From Siniperca chuatsi (lineage: Eukaryota > Chordata > Actinopteri > Centrarchiformes > Sinipercidae), in NCBI RefSeq assembly GCF_020085105.1, contig NC_058052.1:7301733-7365732 (forward strand): a DNA stretch of 64,000 bases. Reading direction: 5' to 3'. Below are positions 51,599-64,000 of the stretch, in pieces (positions within the stretch are counted from its first letter, which is position 1; each line of letters begins with the position of its first letter). A program made the translations under genes and the position numbers. The notes under the pieces are model-generated. The model saw only the letters and a program-made list of their open reading frames with translations, was not told the DNA's origin and did no database searches.

Positions 51599-51811
51599 CT
51601 AGGGATGCACAGATCCGCTATGCTGGATCGATATTGGTGCCGATACTGACCTTACTCATGGTAGCCTAAATAAAAATGATGCCAGTCACAGTGATGTATA
51701 CAGATATTAAATTTCAGGAAAGTGTCAGATCATCTGTATCGGCAAATACTGAGCTATGAGGTATTGCAATAGGTATCTGGAGATAAACTGTTGGATCACT
51801 TCATCCCTAAT
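51599..51811. mobile_element. MITE with CTAGGGATGCAC ends
   Basis: The left end is CTAGGGATGCACAGATC and the right end ATCACTTCATCCCTAA, imperfect inverted repeats. The interior has 'gatattggtgccgatactg' and 'tgtatcggcaaatac'. This is a familiar short non-autonomous element in teleosts. Confidence 0.75.
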
Positions 51812-51819
51812 TTGAATAA

Positions 51820-53690
51820 CGAATAGCTCCTGAATTACAGTTCATTTCCACTCTCTCTTTCAAAATGGCTAGATATTTTTTTAGTTTTAGTATTTTTCAG
51901 TTCAAGCTCAGTTTTCGAATGAAGGGGATCAATTTGAGAAAGGAAGCAAAGGGGGGGGTAGTATATTTCGGTTTGACCGTACTTACACTGAATTAGTTTT
52001 TAAGTGTATTAGTTCTGTGATTGGCCAGTGATATGCTCAAGATGTCTCCCTGCCTTGCACGCTGGGATATGCTCCAGCCCCTCTTTTACCCTGATTATGA
52101 ATAAGTGGAAATATGGACACAGTACAGACAAAGGCATGATCGCTTATATAAAAAAGCAAACCTATACAGCACTGCCACTTGAACCCATGATGCAGAGCCT
52201 CCGCACATGAGAGCTGCACTTGCTGACCATTATCTAGGCTTTAAAACTTGTCTGGCACCAGAGCAAAAGTGCTGCCTACTGCCTGAGCAGACAGCACAGC
52301 AACAGATCTGCACTATTCATTATATCCCACCAGGCTAAGAGGAGGGCTCCACAGGTTCTCAGTGCCACAGGAAACCAGGTTCCCACTAATTAACCCAAAC
52401 AGCCGCCTCTATACATCCACCGAACAAACCCTCATTCATATTCAGCAGGGCTCCCCGCCATTAACTGTGGCAGGCAGCAGGTATTGAACAGGGCAGTTTT
52501 GTTTTTTTAATTCATTAGAGACGCTAGTACAAAATAATTATGACTGCAATAAAGGTTGATTACAAAGGGTGGCTTTTGTGCTAATAAAGTGATTGATTTC
52601 AAGTGAGGAAGGAAGTATTAATCATTGCTACTATTCATATTTTTGTTGTGGCCACACATTTTAAAGAATTTCCACACGTAAATACGCACATGCAGCTAAG
52701 ATAGAAGTTGGAGTTAATTTTGTTTTCAGCATGACGGAAGACCAAAAATCATGTAATCTTAAGGAGAAAGAAGAGAGTGCAGAGACAAACCTCCTTATCT
52801 CCTGGTTGTTTCTTTCTCTTTCACTGGCTCACAGCATTGTTAGATGATCTCTTGTAAGATGCAGTGACCCCCCCCCAAAAAAAACTATCACTTGGGACGC
52901 AGAAACGCACTCACCTTCATTCTATTTGCTTCTGCGCTTTCCCCTTTGCTCCTTCTTCTTTTCCTCAGCCATTCTCTCCAACAGGCCCTCAAAAACCAGT
53001 ACAATATATTTCCCACCCACACACATCCAACTGTAACTCTGAGACTGTACTCCCACATACACGATGGGTTTTAAATTATGAATGCATTTTGGTTCACAGT
53101 GGGATTCCTGGCTCAATTTATTAATTTCTGGTACAACAATGTAAGGCTTTAGCTACTCACAGAGGACAGAGATAAAAAAAAAAGTATTCACATGTTTAAT
53201 TTCTGGGACAGAGGAGGTATACTCCAGAACAAAACCAGTAAAATTCTTAATTCCCAACCATGTGTTAAGTATCCAAAACTCTAACCAAATGCTCTGCATC
53301 AGCATGCAAGGGATTTTAAAGCAACACCTTGAGCACTGCGGAACATTTCAATCCTCCCACAAAGCTAGCTTGAGCATGATGTGCCAATCTATTTACATTA
53401 CTGGTATATTACAGCCACTTACTGGTGAGTAGATTGGAGGCTGTGGTAGCTTGAGAACAGAGAGTGGCCACTTTCAACCTCCAGGCTGGTCAGGGAAATG
53501 CAGTTGGGGAATGAGTAATACTCTCACCTTCCTAGAAAACTAGGTGCCCTTGACTTAGTTGCCCTTTAGCAACCCCCAACTGCCCTGTGGAGCCATTTAT
53601 TGGCCCACAATGAAAGAGTGGAAGCACAAAAGACCATGTGTCAACTTTCTCTGAAAAAAGGCTCAGAGATCTATTGCTACTGCAATGGTT
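51820..53690. other. No gene recognised
   Basis: It contains the C9A8 junction at 52868-52884. No supported gene. Confidence 0.4.
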
Positions 53691-53699
53691 AGCATATAA

Positions 53700-53870
53700 A
53701 TGGGGTGGACAAAATAATAGAAACACCTGTCAGTATAATGCAATACAATTTAACAGCACCACAAACTACATCCTCCAAAATGATCACCCAGTTGAATCAA
53801 CACCTCTCTAAAAAGCTGAACATAACATGACTTTCATGAAGGTAGGATTTATTGCAGGAGTTTTGTATAA
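53700..53870 (+). repeat. Repeat with GTGGACAAAATAATAGAAACACC core
   Basis: It shares 'gtggacaaaa', 'gaaacacct' and 'gaa..aacacctct' with 63370-63470 and 63880-63990, so it is a dispersed family with three copies in the window. A similar 'ggtcaaataatggaaacc' occurs at 54349-54366. Confidence 0.6.
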
Positions 53871-53879
53871 GTCACTGCA

Positions 53880-56800
53880 CTGCCACTGGAACCTGTATCA
53901 CAGTAATACTCTCCTATGGGGCCACCTGGTGGATACGTATCTCAAACTAATTTCACATAATTTTAGCACTTCCTGTGTTCACAACAGCTATTTTTCCGAT
54001 GTGTCTGAAATGATATGGGCATCCGTTTCCAATGAATACATCTCATCATCATGTTGTACAGTGATTATAAAAGTAATCTCCGGCTCATGTTTTTCTTCAG
54101 TCTTTCTTAGGTTCGGGAACGAAGACCACGCTGGGCTCTGATTCAGTTTCCTGTGCTTACCTATATAGGTGTGTTTAACCCCTTTCTCTCTCGTTTATCT
54201 CAGTTCTCATAACCCAAACTCCTTCTCTGCCTCCTCTCATGCTTCTATCTCATTAGTGACATGTATTATATTAAGTAATATTGCATTATGTTTGGTAAAA
54301 ATCAGTTGCAGCAATGGAACTATTATCTGATAGGACTTATTATAAATTGGTCAAATAATGGAAACCTGGAATAGACTTTCAACCTTGAGTCTGAGAAGTC
54401 TGAGAAAGATCTATGCCATAGGACATGTGCTGTCTAATAAAGATGGTTCTGTCTGACACCTCAGCAGCATTTCCTTGTTTTGAGAAGAAACAGCTCTGAT
54501 GGTAAGCAATATTTGGCTATTTCGGGAGTGCATGAGCAATACAACGACCTAATCCACACCCACATGTCAGCAGAGGCATTCATTACAGACTTCAAGAGGA
54601 GGTAATCTGTCATTTGCTAGTACGCCCTGACCCATGTGGCCCCAGGGACTAATTACAGTGTTTTAACTGTGATCATCTATACATTGAGTTAAGCCTTCGC
54701 AGTACAGCGGATTTTTCAGCACTTTTCTTTCCTTGCAGAGTGGTTCAGTGTGCAAAGCAGTATCTTCCAATTACCAATGCCTCTGCCCACTGCCATCTGT
54801 GCACAAGTAGAACATGGGCCACCCAACTTGATGAGGGCCTGTGCCACATGAACACATATATGTTTATGATACACTGGCAAAATCTACATAAAGATCTGTA
54901 TCAACAAACAACACCTCACACCATTTTACATGATATCGAGGATGGAAACGTTGTTGGTTTAGATTTGATTCTGATTTTGGCAGAAATTACAGGGGTCAAA
55001 CAATGCTGCATCGAGCCACAAACTGTCATTTCCCATGGTATTACCCACCAGTTACTCTAAACACGCCATTGTTCAACTGACACAGGATCGCTTTAGCAAT
55101 CTCTGCTACCCCACTACGTACCCTGGCCCATGCATCCTCCAGTTTAGGTTTGACATTTGTCAATGCTCTGAGATTTATTTCAAGCATCAGCTGACATTGT
55201 CTGGATTCCCAGGAGGCATTTTCACAGATAAAATAGGCTGACTTGCTCATCACCCTTGGATGAATGGAGCAACCAATCCCAGGGACGCTGACTCACTCAG
55301 GGAAGTGTTCCGTGGTCGTTCAGAAACAACAACAAACTATGAGAAGGAATTCAATCAGAGAGTGGCCTGATGATCCTCATTTAGCCTGCCACTTCTGATA
55401 AAGCACCTATGCTTTCCGCAGCGTCGAGATCCCCCCGCTGCAATAGCCTCCTCATCACCAACACTAAGATAAAGCTAATTCTGCTCCACCAATTTAATGC
55501 TACTGTAATTCTTATCATGCTTTTCCCATCAAGCCTGCCCCAGTTCTCACAATGAGTCTGATCTTCTCCGTGTAAAGTAATTGCTCTACAGTTCATCGCA
55601 GTGGGAACACTGAAATGCCGACTTAATCAAAACAAATGCACCAACTTTATTCTCTCTTCTTGGGTCTAAGCCTTTGGAAAGCTGATGCTGTTCTCCAGTC
55701 TCGCAGGCATCCTGCAAACTGCAATATACACATATATTATGGATGAATTACTTCATCAAATAAAAAGCAGGGCATCTTGTAATAAACTGCGAGGATACTC
55801 TTAATCTTTGATGAAGCCTATCTGATGAATAGTTTAATGAGAAAAACTATGGGAAGGCCTGCCGGGTGTTGACAAAGACATCTCAGCTCTGATGAGTAAA
55901 GTGCAGAAAAATGCACAATGTTTAGAGAATTTTACGATCTTGTAGTGTTGTTTATTAAACGGCATCAATCTTACAGCTCATAAACAGCATTAAGTAATAC
56001 ATCAAGTGTAATCCCACCTCAGCCAGCGTTATGCACTGTGCGTGCTATACTCCAGGGCAAAGCACGTAATACATATTAACTAAGGGGTATGTACACCGGG
56101 GGGTTTGGAATTTTCTTCGAGGAGGTCAACTTTGATATCTCGTGTTTATTTCCCCAAATTACAACTGGTGTGTGCAGTTCTGCATAACTTGGAAAACCTC
56201 TCTCGCTCTGGCACAGCAGCATTCTATTGGTAGGCGCACGCCACAGATCTGCCTGTGTTTTCCTGCCATTACAAATATGTATTCAGCACTGCAGAACTCG
56301 AGGTGTAGTATTTGGACCTTCTGTGATGTGCTGTTGGCTGCCAAGCGCTGAAGTGATTCAACACCAGGCTGCAGTTAGTGAGCTGATAATAATGCATTCA
56401 ACTTAAAGCCGTTTCCCACAGGGGTGACCTGTGTTTGCTCGCATCAGAGGTTGACGCATTATACAGTTAGATGTGTCAGCACTGGTTGTGGTGCTCCCTG
56501 GTGCAGCAGCGAGATATCACTGGCACACATACACTAAACAAACAGGAGGGAGTACACTCTGTAGCCAGATACACAGTGAGCAGAAGATAGTATCCATGAG
56601 GAGAAGCTGTAACAAAGCAGTATATGTATACTCTCTTACTGACAATCAGAAAAGTGAGATCTAGTTGGAGAAAGGAGTTGGAGTTGGAGGCTGACCCCCG
56701 GTGTACATGACTTGGGTGTCACATGAGTGCGCAGCCAGGATTAGCTTCATTTGTTTGTGCAGTACGTGTGAATGACAAATCAGTCAAGCGTAACTGTGAG

Positions 56801-57685
56801 ATGTGCAGATCAGAAATGGAAAGAGTATCAGACTGACACTGACAGCAACACATTTCTGGAATGTAATTTGGCCACAGCAAATGACCTTGAACTGGAACTT
56901 TCACAGTATCGAGCTACCTCATCTGCATAAGTAATTCAAGTTGTCGACTCACATGCTGGTCATTGACTGTAATATGATCAGAGGGATCGGACTGTGTGGG
57001 TTGAGGTGGCTTAGTCATTTATCAGTGCGGAAGTTTGAAACTTGCTAAGTCTTTTCTTTTTAATTCTTTTAATGAATTGTGGTTTGTATCAGACGTATCG
57101 TATTTCATTAAGGATAGGTTTACGGTTTTTCAAGTCTGTCTTAAAACAATATGAACCTATATGAACACTGGAACAGGTTCTGCTTGCTGTAATCATCCGT
57201 CCTGTTCATACTGGCCATTAAGGGATCCCTTTCTAATGTGCTTCCAATGTAAGAGACGGGGGACAAAATCCACAGTTTTGTGCAAAAACTGAAGTTAATA
57301 TGAGGCTTCAGCAGTCTGAGTTAGACAAACCAAGTGTATATCCTTCAAAGTTGCAGCCTTTTAAGTACAAAATTTCTGTTTTTGTTACTATCCACTGCAG
57401 CTCAAGAGGGAAACGCTGTCCAGGGAAACACAAAGAAGACATAATGTGGACTGTGGCTTTTGTCCCCATCACTGGAAGCACATTAGGAAGGGATCTTTTA
57501 ATGGCCAGAATGAACAGGATCAATGATTACAGCAAGCAAAAGCTGTTCCAATGTTCATATGGGCACCTGACTATTGTTTTTAGAAAAATTGCAAACCTAT
57601 AGTTTAAGTAATTAATCATAGCACATTTAGAAAAATTCAGGCAAACTTTTTTTTTTAACATTAAAAATAATTTAGCCTTTTGGAA
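53880..57685. other. No gene recognised
   Basis: Single-copy-looking stretches (55370-55660 is one) with no coding signal; open frames such as 54740-55060 show no known domain. Possible conserved non-coding sequence cannot be judged by eye. Confidence 0.4.
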
Positions 57686-57691
57686 TGTAAC

Positions 57692-57942
57692 TTAGGGCTG
57701 CAACTAATGATATTTTGTCAAAAAGTGTGAAAAAGGTAACATTCTCAAATGTCTTGTTTTGTCTGACCAACAGTCCAAAAGACCAACAGACACACAAATA
57801 CTGCAAATGTTCACACTTGAGCACCTGGAACTGGAGATATTTTTTGCTTAAAATAACAACTGAAAGTGATAATCAAAATTGTTTCCGATTAATTTTATGT
57901 CGATCGACCAATCAATTAAGCAACTATGTGTTTCAGCTCTAC
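57692..57942. mobile_element. MITE with TAGGGCTGCAACTAAT ends
   Basis: It starts TAGGGCTGCAACTAATGA and ends 'tttcagctcta', imperfect inverted ends. The interior holds 'ccgattaattttatgtcgatcgacc'. Related copies lie at 61350-61699, 63100-63330 and 63522-63830. Confidence 0.75.
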
Positions 57943-57949
57943 AAAATAT

Positions 57950-60900
57950 ATAAATGTCTCCTCAAAATAACCATAGACTAAACACAAACTCCCAGCATCA
58001 CTTGCTGAGATGCTGAGCACAGTTTGTGACTGTGCACACTGGCACCTTGGAGGCAAATAAAAGCAGTTGCATCTGTGCTCAACTTTGAGCAACATCTTTG
58101 TAATTTCCTACTTGCAGGGCAAACTAGATCGTAAGGGAAGTGTTTATCTATAATAACAATCTGCAGCTCCATTTCCTCGTGCCTAGTCTCTGCTTCTCTG
58201 GCAGGGAGTGCTTCAGACTGGGCAGAGATGGGGGAGGATGTAAACCATCATAGCTCCACGCGGCTGTCGTACGCTCTAGCATTACACTGTTTACAGCGTT
58301 TGCCTTTGCACTGCTCCACACCATTGCCTATGTAGCACCGGGCAGCTAGTCGGCTTTACCTCTTCCTGAGAGGAAATGAAAACTTCTCTGTCAGCTGGGC
58401 TTTACATCTGCTTCTAAGCCGAGTTTCCACTACCAGTGAGGCTCTGTTTACAGACATTTTCAAGGAAGGCTAACCGCAAGTATTGGCACTCTGTTACTTT
58501 ATACTTTCTCCTCTTGTTCTTTCTGGCGAACACAACACTGAATGCAATCCTACCGTACACTTCTTGTGTTCAGTCTGCATAGCAAGGTGGGATTTGCCAT
58601 CAGTTTAAATCACTGGAGCATGCACAAACTGAGATGAGTTGTGGGTTAAAAAAAAAAAAAAAAACACAAACAAAAAAACCCACTCCTGGCTTTAACTGAA
58701 TTGAATGCACATGAAAAAGAAAACAGAGTTGTTAGGTGAGGTGCATGTGACAAATTCAGGCACATTTAAATACCTGAGAAGACCTGTCTGCGACTTAATG
58801 AGAAGGCCCGTGCATGTGCAGTTCTGAGTATGTGACAGAATCAGGTTAAGAAGATAGGGAGAATAAAACATCATGTCATTTGAGCAGGGTGACTTTCATA
58901 GCAGAGCAGAGCTTTGTCTCTGCTGCTGTGATGGTAAACCCACAAGCTAATGTTAGAGCCCCGGTAAAGCTAATGACTATGCAGTATTAATTTATATTTC
59001 TCCCAAAAAAGAGCACAAGCACTCTGTATTTGATCCTTAAATACATCACTATTGAAATGAGGCCCAAGCCAAATATGAATCAGCTTCAAGTACAAGACAA
59101 GTCTTATCAGAACTACATAACAACTTGTAGTATAAGGACATCTCACTGTCAATTTCATCTGTGCCGTCTTGTTGCGCCGTTCTTCATGAATAAGTTATCA
59201 GTCCCACACTATTCCCCTTTGGCTTATTGCTCGTTCTGCTGCCTCCATGGCCCTGTAAAACCAACTGAAGTGTTTATGGGAGATAAGAGGCAAAGGAGGT
59301 CGCAGGCCCAATAACTCCTTTTATCACCCCACGTTCTGCAGCAAGGGCCATTTTATGGGTGAATTTGCTGAAGACGAATTCTTAATTAGAGAAGTTTGTG
59401 GACCCAGCATCAGAGGCCTAATGGGGGAATAAAAAGAATCACCAAAAGGGCATCTGCAGGATTGCTTGCTGGCCTGGCTTGTTACTATGTCTTGTAGCAA
59501 GGATATGAAAACAGCCTTAGTTTGTTCGTAAAGCAATATAAATGAAAAAGACCTTTTAAAAATTGGTTTGTGAGGCTTGTTTGGTTAGGTGTGAATGCTG
59601 TGTTTGTCTAGACAACCCTGAGTCCTTTCGAAATTAGTTCACATTATTGATTTTCTTGGGGGCTTATCTTTATTAAAGGAGTCTACCTTGTCAATGGAAT
59701 TACTGCCTCAGCCATTAAGGTGAGCTGATTCTATTTCCCATTATTGTAAATTCATGCTCCAGAGACTTAAATGGCTTAGGTTAATGCAATGTTTTGTCCT
59801 GATCTTATCTTATTAGTCAACAAGTTTGACAAAAAATAATGTAAAACTTTACATTTATTTTCTATCCCTTTAAAAACCCATAGAACCCGACTATTTTACA
59901 TTAAAGGACAAAATGTTCCGGGCACAAAAAGCTGGATACCTAAAAAAACTGTGTCTTGTTCTGGTGTCATGAAGTGGCACCTTTGACAAATATGAATAGT
60001 GTGGGATGGAAGGGAACTAGCACACGTTTTAATTAGCCAACTTGGCAGCCATGTTTCACCAGACCAGACCAGATAATGACTAGGATCCAGTGTTCCCAGT
60101 CGCCTGCATATTAACTGAGAAAAAGGAGAAAATTAATTACTCTTTTTCCCAGACAGTGGGAGGGGGGATCTCGTCCTTGATTGGATGATTTTAAAACTCC
60201 ATAATTATCTCAACTCCATAGCAACAATGAAGCAAGTGTAGATACATATGAGTTCCATTTTCTCCAGCGGACTCATCAAAGCTGAAGCAGGTTGGGACTG
60301 AACACACTTTGTGCTTTGTTGGGGACCCTCTCAACCTAAGTGGTACAGTCTCTGAGGTTAGACCAAAAGACTCGACAACTAAATTTAGCAAACAGTGGAA
60401 CACTGGAACATTAGTCAAGAAGTGTGATGCAATCCACCCCCCTTCCTCACTCATCATCAACCCCTGCTGTAAAGCCTAGATTAACCATCTTTCACTTCAT
60501 TTAGATAGAGGTTTGTTTAGGGGTTTGCCTGATTATATCTGTCTTGAGCACACACCACGCTTCTATTGGTATTTAACAAAGATTAGCTTTAAATTGATGA
60601 TTAACCTTTGTAATCCTTCGTGCATATTGAAAATGGCTTGCTTGTCTTTACCACAGCCACACAAAAGAGAGGCCGCATTATCGTTCAGGGAAAATTGAGA
60701 CTCGGAAAGCAAATGAGGCAGTGTTATCTGCCTGGTGCTTGGCTGGATAATGAAGATGAATCTTCAGACCAGAGAACCATCTCATAATGAATCCGAGCAG
60801 ATGAATTCTTTTGCGTTCTTAGCGTGCATCTTTTAATAAAACTTCACTGTGACACTGACAAGCAATTGCCACCCTTATCTTGCAAACAAGCAGAATTTAC

Positions 60901-61340
60901 TTGCGGGAATGAGTGGTTACCATTGTTTAGATGGCTGTATTAGGGAGTAATCAGACATTAAATGAGTCATTTCTCCATATTTGACTCCAACTGGGGAGGT
61001 AATGGTTTAATTTGCTGGGCAATGAGTTTTCCCATGTGGAGTGCTCCTTGCATTAAATCACAGCCCAACGCAACTGCAGCTGTTGCTCTGGAATTCATCA
61101 ATGCACAGATACAGCTGCCCAAACTTCCCCGAGCAGAATACAATTCAAAGTACCTCTTTAGTCCTCTTTGGTGACTTTACCTATTTGAGGAAAAAAATCC
61201 AACATACCTTACAGAGTACCAGTGGTTTAGAGACACACAAACACAGCAATACATCCCCAATGTATGTCACACGTTGCACTCGGGAATTCAATTTGAATTT
61301 AAAAAACACTTACATTTGAATTGGGTGGAAGCTTTTACTG
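57950..61340. other. No gene recognised
   Basis: There is an A-rich tract at 58648-58679. The segments 60700-61150 and 59620-59800 look single-copy. No supported gene. Confidence 0.4.
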
Positions 61341-61349
61341 TAGTTCAAA

Positions 61350-61699
61350 GTGTCAAATCTGATAATTATATATTTATTATGTGTTCTATAAAATGTCAGA
61401 AAATAGTGGAAAATGCCCCTCACAATTGCCTAAAGGTCAAACAGATATATTGAATGTGCTTGTTTTGTTCGATCAATCCGTCCAATCAGTCCAAAACCGA
61501 ATAATATTAAATCCACTACCATTGAAAACTAAGAAAAACAGAAAATATTCACATTTGAGAAGCTGGATCCAGTGAACTTTTGGAATCTTTGCTTGAAAAT
61601 GACTTAAATAACTAATCAACTATTAAAATTGTTGCTGATTAATTTTCTGCCGATCAACTAATTGATTCATCGATTAATCGACTAATCGTTTTACCTCTA
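61350..61699. mobile_element. Copy of the TAGGGCTGCAACTAAT-type MITE
   Basis: It contains 'tctataaaatgtcagaaaat', 'gaaaatattcacatttgag' and 'attgattcatcgattaatcg', and ends 'ttttacctcta'. It is the same family as 57692-57942. Confidence 0.65.
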
Positions 61700-61709
61700 A
61701 ATATATTTC

Positions 61710-63070
61710 ACATGAGAACTCACACACACTTCCTTTCTAAGCTGTAAATCGGAAAACCTGAGCTCACTTTCAGTGCTATTGCAGACAATGGCCAAAACCA
61801 CCTTCTCTGTACTTTTACGTACAGTGATGAAATGAGGATGGTATATTATTCTTTGAAACCTTGGAAGCTGACATCAAATGCCATCCCTACTGTGCTCCAG
61901 ACCTCTGGAGCAGATCACAGCCTACACCTTGTAATCCTATTGCAGTTTATTAAGGGGATATGATGTAAAGAGGAAGCTGTGTGATGAAAACTCATTGTGT
62001 GAAGGTGCGGCCCAAAATCTGTGATTTTTATTGGGCCGAGCTAGCCCAGAGTTATCCTGTTAACTGGGACAGTTTTTATCACACACTCACTCTCTGAACT
62101 AACAAAAAGATCTTATCAAATACAAAGATATAATGTAAAGACTACCCTCCAGAAAATCTGTATTAACACATTTTCAAACCCCTGTAAAAACTTGTGTGTG
62201 GATGTGGACTGTATGATAAATACTGTAGAACACAAATTTGGACAAATCTGTTTGTCTGCTGCCTATGTAATACTCAGATATGAGCAAATATGTAGCAAAG
62301 CCCCAGTAGCAAAAAGTATTTCCAATAACAGAATATGCATAAACACATAAATTGAACATATGTTTTGCATGCATATCATGAAATATTTACCAGACACTAA
62401 AATGAAGACTAGTAAGTGGGTTAATTTACAGTGATATATGAATGTTGGAACACAGGTTTGAACAAAATGCATTGCAAATGAATCATCCTCTTTTACTAAA
62501 ACATATTGGTAACAACAGAGAGAAAAAACAAGCTTTTTTAAAACACATAATTTCCAAATCATTTTAGGCTGTGTATTATTTACTGTGATTTGCTTAAATC
62601 CCATTTATGAGATAATGTGGTTTCTTTGGCTTGTTTGCCTAGATGATAAAAAACTAAGAGCAAATGTGAAAATAATCGTCATTATCCTCTTATACCCAAA
62701 TTATCGCTGCACATAATTATAACTGGTCAAAGAATAAACTGTTAATGATAAACATGCTGAACATCTGCTACACACATACTGTAGATTTGTGGAAATAAAT
62801 GATATAATTACAAGATTAGAATGAGTAAACAAATATGTTATCAACTGAATTGGAAAAAATAAACACATCTGAAAAAGGACATGGATAAATCAATAAAAAG
62901 CTAATCTGAATGTCTCCAATATCTGAGTGAGCTTCAAATTATTGTTGCATTAACAGATCCATGCTGATTATATGTTTATATCCCCAGATAATAATACTAC
63001 ACGCTGTCACAAACATGTCAGTAACAATACAGAGCAGACTACCAAACCCATAACAAATATGGTACACAAG
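61710..63070. other. No gene recognised
   Basis: AT-rich, no supported gene or strong repeat. Confidence 0.4.
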
Positions 63071-63099
63071 TAAGAACAACCCCCCCCCCCCCAAAAAAA

Positions 63100-64000
63100 A
63101 TCTGACATTGGAATTTAGGTAAACTGGCCTAAAAAGCCTAAGGTGACTTTTTTTAAGACCGACACCGAAACCCCAAAATATTCAATTAAACATCATGACA
63201 GAGAAATGCACAACTCATCACACTGGAGAAGCTTGAACCAGAGAATGTTTGGCAATTTTGACAAATTAATAAATAAATAATAAACGACTATCAGAATAGT
63301 TGCTATTTTCAGTCTATAGACTAGTCCTGTTTAGCTCCATATTATATTGCTCCTCCACACATATAAATGATGTGGACAAAACACCTTTCAATATATTGTA
63401 TTCCTATACAGTATCAGTTGCTTAAAATAACCACAGAGTTCAATGAACAGCTCTCTGACAGTGTCAAATTTTACAAAGGTAGTATGGTATGAAAGGATTT
63501 TAGTTTTGAATTGCATAATACTGTAGGGCTGCAACTAATGTTTGCTTTCATTATCAATTAATCTCTCAATTATTTTCTCAATTAATCATTTGGTCTATAA
63601 AATATTCTGGGAAAAAAAGTGATTTCCTAAAGCCCGAGCTGAGGCCAACAGTCCAAAACCCCAAAATATTCAATTTACCATCATATATGACAATGAAAAA
63701 ATCCTCACAATTAAGAAGATAGAACCAGTAATATACTTGAAAAAATGACTTGAACGAATAATTCATTATCAAAATAGTTAGTGATTATTTTCAGTCGATC
63801 AGCTAAATGAATAATTGACTAATCGGTTTACACTATATTGTTTGAAATATTTTGCTCCTCCACATATATAAATCATGGTGGGAAAAATATTAGAAACACC
63901 TTTTAATACAATGTATTCCAATACTAGTACATAGTATCTTAAGCCATGACAGTGACCGGAGTTCAATGAACACCTCTTAAAGTTCAGAGTTTCTGGAAAT
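63100..64000. repeat. Tandemly duplicated composite repeat
   Basis: Two units, about 63140-63480 and 63640-64000, each contain the TAGGGCTGCAACTAAT-type MITE interior ('aaccccaaaatattcaat..a.catcat') followed by 'gctcctccaca.atataaat', the GTGGACAAAA-type repeat and 'gttcaatgaaca'. The same two families lie in the same order at an offset of roughly 480-500 bp, so the pair was duplicated as one block. The second unit runs off the window end. Confidence 0.7.

Noticed and set aside
52905..52985. Candidate 5' non-coding exon of the sulfotransferase gene with donor AAG-gtgagt (minus strand)
   Set aside because: Good donor consensus, but equally good donors exist near 50905 and 53528 and no independent evidence picks one.
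54740..55060. 106-codon plus-strand open frame
   Set aside because: No domain or repeat-derived motif that I can identify; likely chance.

Overview
The window is vertebrate nuclear DNA, almost certainly from a ray-finned (teleost, probably percomorph-like) fish. The evidence is short introns, dense non-autonomous DNA transposons of types common in teleost genomes, a tandem pair of vox/vent homeobox genes, and the gene order kndc1 - vox - vent - mir202. I cannot name the species. Few of the open reading frames are genes: I support three protein genes plus the 3' part of a fourth, and one microRNA gene.

Layout. (1) 1-9.25 kb, + strand: the last ten coding exons of kndc1 (brain RasGEF with KIND domains), holding the RasGEF-N and RasGEF catalytic region; introns carry microsatellites, a minisatellite and dispersed repeats, and the 3' UTR appears to hold a MITE with a perfect 26-bp hairpin. 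(2) 13.2-17.2 kb, + strand: two tandem three-exon ventral homeobox repressor genes, vox-like and vent-like. Both promoters share the same ordered sites: a Smad1/5-Smad4 BMP response element, an ATTAACC block, a POU octamer (ATGCAAAT) and a TATA box, all within about 225 bp of the ATG. (3) 19.77-20.72 kb, - strand: mir202, embedded in the predicted last exon of a spliced non-coding host transcript. (4) 20.8-47.4 kb: no gene recognised; teleost repeats, a 1.18-kb terminal-inverted-repeat element, a piggyBac C-terminal fragment and a LINE scrap. (5) 47.47-48.81 kb, - strand: a single-exon heparan sulfate 3-O-sulfotransferase gene (hs3st1-like). (6) 48.8-64 kb: no gene recognised; repeats, ending in a tandemly duplicated composite repeat.

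How it fits together. From what I know of human 10q26.3, the order KNDC1 - VENTX - MIR202 with mir202 on the opposite strand is ancient, and this window keeps it. The vent genes are known BMP targets that repress dorsal genes in the early embryo. The paired BMP/Smad and Oct4-type (Pou5f3) sites in both promoters give a direct sequence reading of that input. The most rewarding observations are the duplicated promoter grammar, the GC-AG intron inside the vox homeobox (with an in-frame GT alternative), and the mir202 host gene structure.
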